From positions 1,178,001 to 1,242,000 of the forward strand of contig NZ_CP049107.1 of assembly GCF_011044255.1 (NCBI RefSeq): a stretch of 64,000 nucleotides of DNA, given 5' to 3'. Of this stretch, positions 45,382 to 54,785 are shown piece by piece. Every line of letters begins with the position of its first letter. Position 1 is the first letter of the stretch. The notes below the pieces were generated by a model. It was not told where the DNA came from, did not search any database, and was given only the letters and a program-made list of their open reading frames with translations. The stretch comes from Rhizorhabdus phycosphaerae (lineage in GTDB: Bacteria > Pseudomonadota > Alphaproteobacteria > Sphingomonadales > Sphingomonadaceae). Position numbers and translations under genes: made by a program.

Positions 45382-46101
45382 TTAAGGGCGCGCTGCCGCG
45401 AAGCGGACCGCAGGCGAGCCCGATCTGGACCGGCGCATGATCCCGCCGATCAGGAGAAAGCCGGAAATCAGCATCATCCAGGTCGCGGGTTCTGGCGCCA
45501 CGATCGGATTGCTACCGCCACTGGTGCTGACCACCGAGCCGATTCCGACGCCAGAACTCGAGCCATTGATGGTAGGATTGATCGACTGGAACCGCGTCAC
45601 GAAGCTATCGAGCGAAACCGACGCCATGACCTGCGAGAAGGTCAGCGCAAAGGTGCCCGTTCCGGTCTGATTGGCGTTCAGGCCCAGAGGCCCACCGGTG
45701 CAGTTGCCATTGCTGTCGGCCTCGAAACAGACGTCGATCGTTCCAACACCTGCCGGATAATTGTTGTTCAGGTTCGCGCTTGCGAAATAGCCAGTCGACG
45801 ATGCGCTGCTCACATTGGGATCAACGTCGAAACCGAAGGACGTGAGGCGCGACGACACCGAAGAATCGTTCGTCATCGAATAGTTGAAATTATAGGTCAG
45901 GCCGTTGTTGCTGAGACCGGTGAAGGTGAAGGTGCTGAGGCCGCTGACGAGGTTGGTGCTGCCGCTGCCGACCAGCCCCGTATAATCCGTCGTGAAGGAG
46001 TAGCCGACGTTGGAGCTGTTGATCAGCACCGCCGCAGGCGCAGCCGATCCGAACACCGCCGTCGCCGCAATAACGAGAGCCAGAAAGCCACTTTTACGCA
46101 T
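45382..46101 (-). CDS. PEP-CTERM (PEPxxWM) protein, paralogue 2
   Basis: 239-aa secreted protein: signal peptide (SGFLALVIAATAVFGSAAPA), beta-rich domain and tail EPATWMMLISGFLLIGGIM with Arg residues. FTGLSNNGLTYNFNYSMTND and TGTGTFALTFSQVMA align with paralogue 1, and INPTINGSSSGVGIG matches its VNPTVNGQDWAIGIG. I start at the ATG 46101, with AAGGTG eight bases upstream; a GTG at 46122 is an alternative. Probably matrix- or surface-related. Confidence 0.88.
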   Translation of the reverse strand: MRKSGFLALVIAATAVFGSAAPAAVLINSSNVGYSFTTDYTGLVGSGSTNLVSGLSTFTFTGLSNNGLTYNFNYSMTNDSSVSSRLTSFGFDVDPNVSSASSTGYFASANLNNNYPAGVGTIDVCFEADSNGNCTGGPLGLNANQTGTGTFALTFSQVMASVSLDSFVTRFQSINPTINGSSSGVGIGSVVSTSGGSNPIVAPEPATWMMLISGFLLIGGIMRRSRSGSPAVRFAAARP

Positions 46102-46417
46102 AACGCCTACACCTTGCTCCACGTACTGCCCCCCGGCAGCCGTCTTGCAACCTCGATATCATGTTCCGGACCCAATATCCATTTTGCAACTGTTAACAAC
46201 GCCCACGCGACTGCGAGCGATAGCACGCTGATTTTTCAATGAAATCCGGCACTGCATATTTGCCTTTTGTCTGCGGCTATGTCCTGCATCGTGAGGTGTT
46301 CGGCTCGTGCAGCACGCAAACTTCGCAGCATCGAACCTGTCCGAGGTCCTTAAACCTAGCTGATTCGATCCTGTTCGGAATGAGCTGCAGCGGCTATCGA
46401 GCGGTCGCGGAGAGGGG
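46102..46417. other. Intergenic region between PEP-CTERM gene and glcD
   Basis: 316 bases containing the divergent promoters of the PEP-CTERM gene and the glcDEF operon. I see AT-rich tracts near 46180-46260 but no clear operator, repeat, RNA structure or credible small gene. A 60-codon open frame overlapping the glcD start has no supporting features. Confidence 0.4.
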
Positions 46418-47917
46418 ATGAGCATGTCGTTGAAGATGCCGGAGCCGGACAGGCGGACGCTGCAGCAACGCGACACGATCGTCGCAGCCCTGCGCGCAAT
46501 CGTGCCCGGTGAAGGCGTCATCGACGATCCCGCCGAACTCCGCCCCTATGAGAGCGACGGACTGACCGCCTATCGGCAGCCGCCGCTCGCCGTCGTGCTA
46601 CCCGAAACGGTCGACCAGCTCTGCCGAATCCTGCGCTACTGCCACGAACAGGGCGTGAAGGTCGTGCCGCGAGGCGCCGGCACCTCGCTGTCGGGCGGGG
46701 CCTTGCCGCTGGCCGATGCGGTGCTGGTCGGCATGGCCCGCTTCAACCGGATTCTCGACGTGGACTATGTCGACCGCATCGCCGTCGTCCAGCCGGGCGT
46801 GACCAATCTCGCCATTACCCGGGCCGTCGAGGAGCGAGGCTTCTATTATGCGCCCGATCCATCGAGCCAGATCGCCTGCACGATCGGCGGAAATGTCGCG
46901 GAGAACTCGGGCGGCGTCCATTGCCTCAAATATGGCCTGACGACGAACAACGTCCTCGCGGTCGAGCTGGTGACGATGGACGGTGAAGTCCTCAGGCTGG
47001 GCGGACGCCATCTCGATCCGGCCGGGCTCGATCTGCTCGGTGTCGTCGTCGGCTCCGAAGGTCTTCTGGGGATCGTCACCGAAGTGACCGTCCGCATCCT
47101 CCCGCGCCCGCAGACCGCGCAGGCTTTGCTGATCGGCTTCTCATCGGTGGCGAGCGCCGGTCAATGCGTGGCGGACATCATCGCCGCCGGCATCATTCCC
47201 GCCGGAATGGAGATGATGGACAGGCCCGCCATCCATGCCGCCGAAGCCTTTGTCCGCGTGGGCTATCCGCTCGACGCCGACGCGCTGCTGATCGTCGAGC
47301 TAGACGGCCCGGAGGCGGAATGCGGGCATCTGGCCGGGGAGGTCGCGCGGATCGCCGCAGGCCATGGCGCATCCTCTATCCGCGCATCCCGCGACGAAGC
47401 CGAGCGCCTCGCTTTCTGGGCGGGACGCAAGGCGGCCTTCCCGGCCGTGGGTCGGCTCGCGCCCGATTATTACTGCATGGATGGTACCATCCCGCGCCGA
47501 CGCCTGCCCGAAGTGCTGGAGCGCATGGCAGTGCTGTCCGAGCGCTACGGGCTCGGCGTAGCCAATGTTTTCCATGCTGGCGACGGGAACCTCCACCCGC
47601 TCATCCTCTACGACGCGAATGAGGAGGGGCAGCTCGAACGTGCCGAAGCCTTCGGCAACGACATATTGCGGCTTTGCGTCGAGATGGGCGGCGTGCTGAC
47701 CGGCGAGCATGGCGTGGGTGTCGAGAAGCGCGACCTGATGCCCGAGATGTTCAGCGAGGTCGATCTCGCCCACCAGCAGCGGGTCAAATGCGCCTTCGAC
47801 CCGGCCCTGCTGCTCAACCCGGGCAAGATGTTCCCGACCCTGCACCGCTGCGCCGAACTCGGTCGGATGCACGTCCATCGGGGCGCCGTCCCCCACCCCG
47901 AGCTACCGCGTTTCTGA
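46418..47917 (+). CDS. glcD: Glycolate oxidase subunit GlcD
   Basis: 499-aa FAD-binding subunit of glycolate oxidase, oxidising glycolate to glyoxylate. PRGAGTSLSGGALP and DPSSQIACTIGGNVAENSGG are the FAD-contact blocks, and the C-terminal ELVTMDGEV, HAGDGNLHPLILYD and GEHGVGVEKRD are family motifs. SD GGAGAGGGG overlaps the start region; ATG 46418 or 46424 are both possible. Its stop overlaps the glcE start, so glcDEF form one operon. Confidence 0.95.
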   Translation: MSMSLKMPEPDRRTLQQRDTIVAALRAIVPGEGVIDDPAELRPYESDGLTAYRQPPLAVVLPETVDQLCRILRYCHEQGVKVVPRGAGTSLSGGALPLADAVLVGMARFNRILDVDYVDRIAVVQPGVTNLAITRAVEERGFYYAPDPSSQIACTIGGNVAENSGGVHCLKYGLTTNNVLAVELVTMDGEVLRLGGRHLDPAGLDLLGVVVGSEGLLGIVTEVTVRILPRPQTAQALLIGFSSVASAGQCVADIIAAGIIPAGMEMMDRPAIHAAEAFVRVGYPLDADALLIVELDGPEAECGHLAGEVARIAAGHGASSIRASRDEAERLAFWAGRKAAFPAVGRLAPDYYCMDGTIPRRRLPEVLERMAVLSERYGLGVANVFHAGDGNLHPLILYDANEEGQLERAEAFGNDILRLCVEMGGVLTGEHGVGVEKRDLMPEMFSEVDLAHQQRVKCAFDPALLLNPGKMFPTLHRCAELGRMHVHRGAVPHPELPRF

Positions 47918-49092
47918 TGACGATCACACACCGCCCGACCGACGACCGCCAACTCGCCACCCTGTTCGCTGACGCCGCCGCCGAGAGCCGCCGGCTCGAA
48001 CTGCGCGCCGGGGGATCGCGCTGCGACATCGGCGCACCGCGCGAGGTCGAGCTCGTCGACCTCGGCGCCTTCTCCGGCATCGTCGACTATGACCCGCCCG
48101 AACTGGTCCTGACCGTGCGCCCCGCGACTCCGCTAGCAGAGATCGAGCGGCTGGTGGCGGACAACGGCCAGATGCTGGCGTTCGAGCCGTTCGACCAGGG
48201 GCCCCTGTTCGACCGGCCGGCAGGAGCCGGCACAATCGGGGGTGCCGTTGTCTCGGGGACGGCCGGCAGCGGCAGGCTCACCGCCGGCGCGCCGCGCGAT
48301 CATCTGCTCGGCCTCTCCGCCATATCGGGGCGCGGCGAGCGCTTCGTGGCGGGCGGCAAGGTCGTCAAGAACGTCACCGGCTACGACCTTCCGAAACTGA
48401 TCGCAGGCAGTTGGGGCAGGCTCGCCGCCTTGACCGAACTGACGCTGAAGGTCCTGCCCCGTCCGCGCGTCACCCGCACGCTCGCGATCGAGGGGCTTTC
48501 TCCGGACGCCGCGCATCGGGCAATGGCGTGCGCACTGGGCAGCCCCTGCGACGTCTCGGCGGCCGCACACATGCCTGCAGGTGGCGGCAGGCCGTCGCTG
48601 ACGCTGTTGCGTGTCCAGGGCTTCGCACCCTCGGTCGAGGCGCGCTGTCTGGCCTTGCCCGACCTGCTGCGGGATCATGGGCGGCCCCACATACTCTCCG
48701 ACCGGGACCAGGCCGACTGCTGGGACGCAATCCGCACCGCCGCTCCCCTGCGCGAAGCTGCGGTCCTGTGGCGGCTAAGCCTCCCCGCCCACCAGTCACC
48801 CGCCCTGATCGAGCGACTGGCCCCTGCCGGAACCGACTGGCTCATGGACTGGGCCGGCGGTCTGCTATGGCTGGCAAGCGACGCATCACCCGAGATCATC
48901 CGGTCCGCGACGGCCGACGCGGGCGGCCATGCGATGCTGGTCCGGGCGCCCGCCGAGCTACGCGCTCGGATAGCGTTCCAGCACCCTCGCCAGCCCGGCG
49001 TGATGGCGCTCGAACGGCGCGTGCGCCGCGCCTTCGACCCAGCCGGCATCTTCGAAAGCGGGCGCTTCCTGGACGACGACGATGCGGACTGA
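47917..49092 (+). CDS. glcE: Glycolate oxidase subunit GlcE
   Basis: 391-aa second FAD-domain subunit. The flavin loop is AGAGTIGGAVVSGTAGSGR, and GGKVVKNVTGYDLPKLIAGSWG is diagnostic of GlcE. The C-terminus ends FDPAGIFESGRF. The ATG at 47917 overlaps the glcD stop as TGATG. Coding upstream of that belongs to glcD. It ends inside the start of glcF by 11 bases, an unbroken operon. Confidence 0.94.
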   Translation: MTITHRPTDDRQLATLFADAAAESRRLELRAGGSRCDIGAPREVELVDLGAFSGIVDYDPPELVLTVRPATPLAEIERLVADNGQMLAFEPFDQGPLFDRPAGAGTIGGAVVSGTAGSGRLTAGAPRDHLLGLSAISGRGERFVAGGKVVKNVTGYDLPKLIAGSWGRLAALTELTLKVLPRPRVTRTLAIEGLSPDAAHRAMACALGSPCDVSAAAHMPAGGGRPSLTLLRVQGFAPSVEARCLALPDLLRDHGRPHILSDRDQADCWDAIRTAAPLREAAVLWRLSLPAHQSPALIERLAPAGTDWLMDWAGGLLWLASDASPEIIRSATADAGGHAMLVRAPAELRARIAFQHPRQPGVMALERRVRRAFDPAGIFESGRFLDDDDAD

Positions 49093-50392
49093 CTTCACCC
49101 CCGAACAACTGGCCGATCCCGCGACGGCGGTCGCAGAAGCGGTCATCCGCAAATGCGTGCATTGCGGCTTCTGCACGGCAACCTGCCCCACCTATGTGCT
49201 GCTCGGCGACGAGCTCGATAGCCCGCGTGGCCGCATCTACCTCATCCAGAACATGCTGGAGCAGGAAGCCGAGCCGACCCCGCAGGTGGTCAAGCATATC
49301 GACCGCTGCCTGTCCTGCCTGTCCTGCATGACGACCTGCCCATCGGGCGTGAACTACATGCACCTCGTCGACCATGCGCGCGCTTATATCGAGCGCCGCT
49401 ATCGCCGCCCGCTTGCCGAGCGGATGATCCGGGGGCTGCTCGCGGCGGTGCTTCCCTATCCCCGCCGCTTCCGCCTCGCCCTCGGTCTCGCGCGCCTCGC
49501 CCGGCCGCTCGCACCGCTCTTCAGGCGATCATCCCGAACGCGCCCGCTCGCCGCCATGCTTGATCTGGCACCGCGCAGTCGGCCGATGCAGATGCCGCCG
49601 CAGGCACCCGACGCTCCCGAACATCCCGCCGGCGTGGTCGCCGTGCTGGAGGGCTGTGCCGAACCCGTGCTCCGGCCCCAGATACGGGCGGCGACGCTGC
49701 GCCTTCTCGCCCGGCTCGGCTACCGCACCGTGTCGGCACCCGGCGAAGGCTGCTGCGGCGCGCTCGTCCATCATATGGGCAAGGAAGCGGCGGCCCTGGA
49801 GGCCGCGCGGCGCAATGTCGATGCCTGGTGGCGCGTGATCCAGCAGGACGGCCTCGACGCCATCCTCATCACCGCCTCGGGTTGCGGCACCACCGTCAAG
49901 GATTATGGGTTCCTGCTACGCAACGACCCGGCCTATGCCGAGCGTGCGGCTCACATATCCGTACTCGCCCGCGACATCAGCGAGTTTCTCGCCCCGCTCG
50001 ACCTGCCCACCGCCGGTATATCGGGGGTAACCGTGGCCTATCACGCCGCCTGCTCGCTGCAGCATGGGCAGAAGCTTCCCGATCTGCCTCGCAAGCTGCT
50101 CACCGCCGCAGGCTTTCAGGTGCTCACCCCGGCGGAAGCGCATCTGTGCTGCGGCTCGGCCGGAACCTACAACATCCTCCAGCCCGAACTGGCGGGCCGC
50201 CTGGGAGGCCGCAAGGCCGCCAATCTCGATCGGCTGGCAGCCGATGTCGTCGCAACGGGCAATATAGGTTGTGCCGTCCAGATCGGCATGCGCAGTGCCC
50301 GCCCGGTTGTCCACATCGTCCAGCTCGTCGATTGGGCTACGGGGGGACCCAGGCCGGACGAGCTGGCGGAACTGTCAACCGGCGAAGGGTAG
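49082..50392 (+). CDS. glcF: Glycolate oxidase iron-sulfur subunit GlcF
   Basis: 436-aa subunit with two [4Fe-4S] ferredoxin motifs (CVHCGFCTATCPTY and CLSCLSCMTTCPSG) and two CCG domains (GEGCCGALVHH, HLCCGSAGTYN). It passes electrons from the flavin subunits to the quinone pool. Completing glcDEF, it shows a full glycolate oxidase. Minus-strand small gene 50394 follows directly. Confidence 0.95.
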   Translation: MRTDFTPEQLADPATAVAEAVIRKCVHCGFCTATCPTYVLLGDELDSPRGRIYLIQNMLEQEAEPTPQVVKHIDRCLSCLSCMTTCPSGVNYMHLVDHARAYIERRYRRPLAERMIRGLLAAVLPYPRRFRLALGLARLARPLAPLFRRSSRTRPLAAMLDLAPRSRPMQMPPQAPDAPEHPAGVVAVLEGCAEPVLRPQIRAATLRLLARLGYRTVSAPGEGCCGALVHHMGKEAAALEAARRNVDAWWRVIQQDGLDAILITASGCGTTVKDYGFLLRNDPAYAERAAHISVLARDISEFLAPLDLPTAGISGVTVAYHAACSLQHGQKLPDLPRKLLTAAGFQVLTPAEAHLCCGSAGTYNILQPELAGRLGGRKAANLDRLAADVVATGNIGCAVQIGMRSARPVVHIVQLVDWATGGPRPDELAELSTGEG

Positions 50393-50393
50393 C

Positions 50394-50552
50394 TCAGCCG
50401 TCGCAGAGGCGACGCGCCTCCCTTTCATAACGCCGCGCGAGGCCGCTGCGAATCGCCCGCGCCTCGTCGCTCGATGCCCGCGCCGCAGCAAGCCGTTCCT
50501 GCTCGACGCGTCGTTCCAGATAGCTCAGCCTGGATTCGAATATCTCGATCAT
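50394..50552 (-). CDS. Tiny two-helix protein (52 aa), relative of 13717
   Basis: 52-aa predicted protein from MIEIFESRLSYLERR to RYEREARRLCDG. It matches the 53-aa protein at 13717-13878 without gaps, sharing the MIEI start, RLAA centre and YEREA end. The ATG at 50552 fits that alignment; a start at 50609 would add 19 unrelated residues. AGGGGCGG upstream is a modest SD. It is predicted to be a charged helical hairpin. Function is unknown. Confidence 0.6.
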   Translation of the reverse strand: MIEIFESRLSYLERRVEQERLAAARASSDEARAIRSGLARRYEREARRLCDG

Positions 50553-50658
50553 CAGCCGCCCCTGCCGAGAACACCCTGCCTGCACTCGTGCTTCAGCGCA
50601 TCCAACCACGCAGAGGCTAAATCATGGTTAACGCGCCAGGTCTAAGGCCGGCGATCGG

Positions 50659-51525
50659 TCAGCGCGCGGTTGCGGGCATCGTCCGGTCTAGAAAGGCTAC
50701 GAGGCCCGCGCTGAAACTGTCGTTGCGGTCGCCCGCAATCATATGGCCGGCGCCTGCGACGTCATAAAGCTCGGTCTGGGGCACGAGGCGTTTCATCTCG
50801 GCGACGCCTTCTTCGTCGACGATGTCGCTCTTGCCACCGCGGACAAGCAGGACCGGCAATGTTACCTTGTCGGCGACGGAACGCAGCGCCTCGGCGAAGC
50901 GCGGCGGTTCGGGCCGAGCGGTCGGTCTCAGCATCTTGGGGTCCCAATGCCAGTAGAGGCGACCATCCGGCCCCTCACGCAGATTCTTGCGCAGGCCGCT
51001 GATATCCTTGGGGCGCGGGCGTTCGGGATAATAGGCCGATACCGCATCGGCCGCTTCCTCGACCGAGCCGAAGCCGTCGAGATGCGCGTTCATGAAGGCC
51101 GCGATACGCTGCGCGCCTTCGGCTGCAGGGCGCAGAGTGATGTCGACCATGACGAGGGCATCGGCAATCGGCTCCGGGCTGCTGCCGACCGCGTAGAAGG
51201 CGGTCATTCCCCCCATCGACGCGCCGACAAGGGCGACCGGCCTTCCGACTCCGCGCAATATGGAGCGCAGGTCATTCGCCAGGTCGGTGACATGATAGGC
51301 GGCTTCCGGGGACCAGCCACTGTCGCCATGGCCGCGTGCGTCATAGTTCACGACATGATAGCCGCGCGCGATCAGTTGCTCCATCGTGCCCGACCAGCTG
51401 TGCCGGGTCTGGCCGCCGCCATGCAGCATGACGACCGTCGGCGCATCCGCAGGCCCGCCGACCTCGCCCGCGAGTATCAGTCCATCGTCAGTTGTTACGC
51501 GCAGTGGCTTGGTCGTCTCGGTCAT
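50659..51525 (-). CDS. Alpha/beta hydrolase
   Basis: 288-aa alpha/beta-fold hydrolase: HGGGQTRHSW oxyanion loop, YDARGHGDSG, nucleophile elbow GASMGGMTAF (Ser), and GAGHMIAGD with the catalytic His. LVRGGKSDIVDEEG supplies the likely Asp. The substrate is unknown. It lies 31 bases downstream of the kinase gene on the same strand and may be co-transcribed. Confidence 0.9.
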   Translation of the reverse strand: MTETTKPLRVTTDDGLILAGEVGGPADAPTVVMLHGGGQTRHSWSGTMEQLIARGYHVVNYDARGHGDSGWSPEAAYHVTDLANDLRSILRGVGRPVALVGASMGGMTAFYAVGSSPEPIADALVMVDITLRPAAEGAQRIAAFMNAHLDGFGSVEEAADAVSAYYPERPRPKDISGLRKNLREGPDGRLYWHWDPKMLRPTARPEPPRFAEALRSVADKVTLPVLLVRGGKSDIVDEEGVAEMKRLVPQTELYDVAGAGHMIAGDRNDSFSAGLVAFLDRTMPATAR

Positions 51526-51556
51526 CGGCCCGACCTTTCACGCGATCCCGGCTAAA

Positions 51557-52381
51557 TCAATGTGATAATCGAAGCCGTCGCCCTCTTTGACGATCGAGCA
51601 GGATGGTCAGGTCGGCACGGGCGGGCATTTCGGCCAGCATATGCTCGGTGAGACGCTGATAATATTGAACGAAATGGTCGATCGCCCTGTCGTCCATCGT
51701 CCCTTCGGCCGACTCGCCAGCGTCGGACAGCCTTTGTCGCAGGTCCTCTTCCTGCTCTCGCCGCCATCCCGCCACCACGTCGAAGGACGGCGCGGCGAGG
51801 AAGAGCTGCCAGTCTATTCGCGCGAACAGGCCGGCATAGTCCGTGGCAAGCCGACGGTTGACCCAGCGGCGCCAGCGTCCATCCGCATCCTGTTCGCGCT
51901 CGAGCGCGTTGACGGGCCGGTCGAGGACGGCCTCATCCTGCGGTGCGGCCCCTACGCACCAACCTTCGAACAGCACTATGTCGAGTGGCCCCGCGACATT
52001 GCTCCACCGCTCGACCGGCAGGCGGTCGTCCATCTGCTTGGCAAAACGCGGCAGTCCGATGCTACCCGGTCGGCTGCATGCGTCGATCACGGCATGACCC
52101 AGCGCCACATCATGCGTACCGGGAACACCGCGAACCGCGAGCAGAGGGTGAACCTCAGCCGCCAGACGCTGGCGCTCGGCGCGCGGCAGATAAATATCGT
52201 CGATCGACAGGGTCGCGACGCGAAGGCCCCGACCGGCCAGCATCCTCTCCATCTCTCGCGTCAGGGTCGACTTGCCGCTGCCCTGCGACCCGGCGATCCC
52301 CACCACGAAGGGCGAGCGCGCTTTCGCTTCGTTCGCCACACAGATCGCATCGACAATCTGAGCAGTTCCGATGTCCGTCAT
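51557..52381 (-). CDS. Glycerate kinase-type P-loop kinase
   Basis: 274-aa P-loop kinase resembling D-glycerate 3-kinase of the plant GLYK / uridine-kinase-like type. Walker A is GSQGSGKS (residues 31-38), followed by SIDDIYLPRAERQRLA, LLAVRGVPGTHDV and the acidic FEGWCVG. It would phosphorylate glycerate to 3-phosphoglycerate. The nearby glycolate oxidase (glcDEF) fits, as both act in glyoxylate/glycerate metabolism, although the reductase and carboligase between them are not in the window. The ATG at 52381 is chosen. Confidence 0.85.
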   Translation of the reverse strand: MTDIGTAQIVDAICVANEAKARSPFVVGIAGSQGSGKSTLTREMERMLAGRGLRVATLSIDDIYLPRAERQRLAAEVHPLLAVRGVPGTHDVALGHAVIDACSRPGSIGLPRFAKQMDDRLPVERWSNVAGPLDIVLFEGWCVGAAPQDEAVLDRPVNALEREQDADGRWRRWVNRRLATDYAGLFARIDWQLFLAAPSFDVVAGWRREQEEDLRQRLSDAGESAEGTMDDRAIDHFVQYYQRLTEHMLAEMPARADLTILLDRQRGRRLRLSH

Positions 52382-52435
52382 CCGGCTGCCATAGCGCGCT
52401 TGGCCGTCACCCGTCACGCGGCAGGAACTATGCGG

Positions 52436-52837
52436 TCAAATATAGGGCAGCGGGCCATAAGGCCCGTAATATTCGAAGATCCGCTGATCATATTGCCTGA
52501 CGCTGGCGCCGCCCAGGTCGACCAGTTCCTCCCGGCCATAATAAGGCGCGCCTTCCAGCACGGAGCGATCGAGCGAGACGACATAGCCATCCTGCGCCGG
52601 ATCATAGTCCAGCAAGGACCAGGGGATGGGGTGGAATTTTTCGCCGATGCCGAGAAACCCGCCAAAGGACATGATCGCATAGGCGATACGGCCGCTTTTC
52701 CTCTCGATCGACAGGTCGTCGACATGGCCGATCCGCTCGCCGTCACGATCGAAGACGGGCGTGCCGTTGACCCGGCTGCCAAGGATCAGGCTGTGGCCCG
52801 CCTCGCCGTGCGGCTCATCGAAACTGTCGTTCATCAT
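52436..52837 (-). CDS. PRC-barrel domain protein
   Basis: About 133-aa cytoplasmic protein with a PRC-barrel: SRVNGTPVFDRDGERIGHVDDL and KSGRIAYAIMSFGGFLGIGEK are the usual strand and loop blocks, followed by FHPIPWSLLDYD. PRC-barrels are often associated with stress adaptation. The ATG at 52837 has SD GGGAG; a second ATG follows at 52834. The tail is Tyr- and Pro-rich (YYGPYGPLPYI). Confidence 0.87.
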   Translation of the reverse strand: MMNDSFDEPHGEAGHSLILGSRVNGTPVFDRDGERIGHVDDLSIERKSGRIAYAIMSFGGFLGIGEKFHPIPWSLLDYDPAQDGYVVSLDRSVLEGAPYYGREELVDLGGASVRQYDQRIFEYYGPYGPLPYI

Positions 52838-52916
52838 GTCTCTCCCATCGATGCGAAGGGGCGGCGCCCCTTCGGTCAACGGGGTCTGCCGACGATCGTT
52901 CCGAGGCTATTGCGGA

Positions 52917-53948
52917 TCACTCCATCCGGTAGCTCTCATAGGAGGTGTAGAAGTCATTATCCCAGCGGAAGGCCGTGAAGGACATTCCGATGTGCGGGTC
53001 CAATCCCTCAACATGGTGCCACCAGCCGATCGGCAGGAACAATGCGTCGCCCGGCCCGATTTCGCATTCGAGCACGGCCGGTTTCTCGCCCTCGGCCGGT
53101 CCCGCCGGAAGGTCATCGGTCGTCCAGCGGCTGAAGCAATGGACGTCGTTGCGCATCTTGGGCGTGTCATGTGGCGCGACAAGCCGCACCCTCTTTCGCC
53201 CCACCAGCGTGAGCAGCAGGTTGTTGGTCAGGTCGTGATGCCAGGGCGTTATGGTTCCGCGCGGACCGATCCAGATGAAGCCTGCCCTGGCGCCGCCGAG
53301 AGCAAGCAGGTCCGGCATCTCGCCCACCTCCTCGAAGAGCGGGCCGAAGACGCTCCTGTTGTGGTCGGCAGTGTTCGCCGTCACATAGAAGTCGTTGCAC
53401 GGCGCGGGATCGCGAAGGCGCCGGTCGATCTCCTCATAAGGCCTGGTCGTCGCATGGCGGTCGACATTGCGTTCATAGTCGGCGGAGGCGGAGCGATTCC
53501 ACTGCACCCGCACCTGCCGGCCGGCCAGCGCCGTCGCCAGATGATCGAACGACCACAGGCGCCGCGCCGGCCATGCGTCTGCAAGGCCGCGCAGCACCGC
53601 CGGCCGGTTGGCAAGATAATGATCCCGGTAAAAGGCGTGGATCCGGTCGGACGGCACCGTCGGAACCTCGAGCGCCTCGTCGTCGGTCAACCTTAGCCGC
53701 GCCTGATTCTGCATGATCCAGCGCCATTTTCCGAGCCGCCATCGCAACTGGCGCGAACCCCGGAAATACGGGCTTTTGATCGCCCGTGCGACTTCCGACT
53801 CCGCGATGGCGAGCGGATGCCCCATCGACGAAACACGCCGCGCCACGACATCGGGCGCCATGCCGTCGAGCAGCATCGCTGCGATGTCCTCTCGCAGATC
53901 ATCGTTCATGACGGACCGGGCCGATCCGCCCTTTTTACCTGACGCCAT
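52917..53948 (-). CDS. JmjC/cupin-like Fe(II) oxygenase-type protein
   Basis: 343-aa protein with a cupin_8/JmjC-like domain: ITPWHHDLTNN carries the H-x-D iron pair and GWWHHVEG the distal His. RDHYLANRPAVLRGLADAW is the typical family lead-in. An N-terminal ~75 residues (helical) precede it. I start at 53948 (MASGKKGG); 53993 and 53909 are alternatives, since SDs are weak. It may hydroxylate a protein or small molecule. Confidence 0.82.
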   Translation of the reverse strand: MASGKKGGSARSVMNDDLREDIAAMLLDGMAPDVVARRVSSMGHPLAIAESEVARAIKSPYFRGSRQLRWRLGKWRWIMQNQARLRLTDDEALEVPTVPSDRIHAFYRDHYLANRPAVLRGLADAWPARRLWSFDHLATALAGRQVRVQWNRSASADYERNVDRHATTRPYEEIDRRLRDPAPCNDFYVTANTADHNRSVFGPLFEEVGEMPDLLALGGARAGFIWIGPRGTITPWHHDLTNNLLLTLVGRKRVRLVAPHDTPKMRNDVHCFSRWTTDDLPAGPAEGEKPAVLECEIGPGDALFLPIGWWHHVEGLDPHIGMSFTAFRWDNDFYTSYESYRME

Positions 53949-54078
53949 GCCTGTCGCCGCTTTCTCCAAGACGAGCCCGACATTCGCCCCCATTGTTACA
54001 GCAGCATTTCAACCGGTCTCCATTTGCCCGAAACGGCTTCCGGGATTATGGTTAAGGCCGTTGTTTTGGGGGCGTAGT

Positions 54079-54705
54079 GTGATTGCGATGCTGATGTGCG
54101 GCGGGAGCATGCTCCTCGCCATTGCGATAATGATATCTTCCTTCCATTTCGGACGGCCCGGTCGGCCGATCGCGGCGATGGCGGCGCTGATCGCCCTGAT
54201 CGTGCTTGCCCTGGCCTTCAGGATCACCGAGTTCGTTGAGGCAAGCAACGCGGTCCGCGACGACAGCCGTCAGCTCGCGGCGACGGCGCGATCGGTCGAG
54301 GCCGATCTTCGCCGGCTCGCGCTGGCAGAAGGCGTACCCGCCACCGGCAATTCGCAGCAATTGCTCGTGCAGCTTCTCGCCCGTCGGGCAGAACGCGAAC
54401 TGGCGGCTCAGAACGCCGTCGCAAGGTCGGAAGCGGTTCCGGACGGCGACGCGCTACGGCCATCGCAACTCTCGCAGACGGACGTCCTGGAACGGCTCGG
54501 CCGCATCTATCTCGCCAAAGCCACCGGCAGCGAGATCGGCGGCGCGCCCGCGCCCGCTGCCTGGGTGAACGAGCAGCTCGAAACCTATGGCTTCGACTGG
54601 CGGGTCAAGGACGGGGGCAACGGCAAATATCAGGTGATCGCCGCGCCAGGGCCTGCGGAGACGATAATCGCACCTGGCAGCCCTTCGTCCCACGTAGGCC
54701 TCTGA
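54079..54705 (+). CDS. Hypothetical membrane protein
   Basis: 208-aa protein with two N-terminal membrane helices (MLLAIAIMISSFHF; MAALIALIVLALAFRI) and a ~150-residue charged, helical C-terminal part, likely cytoplasmic or periplasmic. The GTG at 54079 has GGGGG six bases upstream; the longer frame from further upstream runs over the JmjC-like gene and is rejected. No family recognised. A beta-lactamase-like gene follows after 80 bases. Confidence 0.65.
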   Translation: MIAMLMCGGSMLLAIAIMISSFHFGRPGRPIAAMAALIALIVLALAFRITEFVEASNAVRDDSRQLAATARSVEADLRRLALAEGVPATGNSQQLLVQLLARRAERELAAQNAVARSEAVPDGDALRPSQLSQTDVLERLGRIYLAKATGSEIGGAPAPAAWVNEQLETYGFDWRVKDGGNGKYQVIAAPGPAETIIAPGSPSSHVGL

Positions 54706-54785
54706 ACAGGCTTGCCCCGGCCGTTCAGAAATGGCTAATTCTCGTCTGTCATCATGGCGTTACCGGATGAGGAGACGGAACGAGG

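Noticed and set aside
46239-46421. 60-codon frame overlapping the glcD start
   Set aside because: No SD, unusual composition and overlap with the operon start.
53713-54078. Longer N-terminus for the membrane protein at 54079
   Set aside because: Runs antisense over the JmjC-like gene; the GTG at 54079 has a good SD and starts directly before the first helix.
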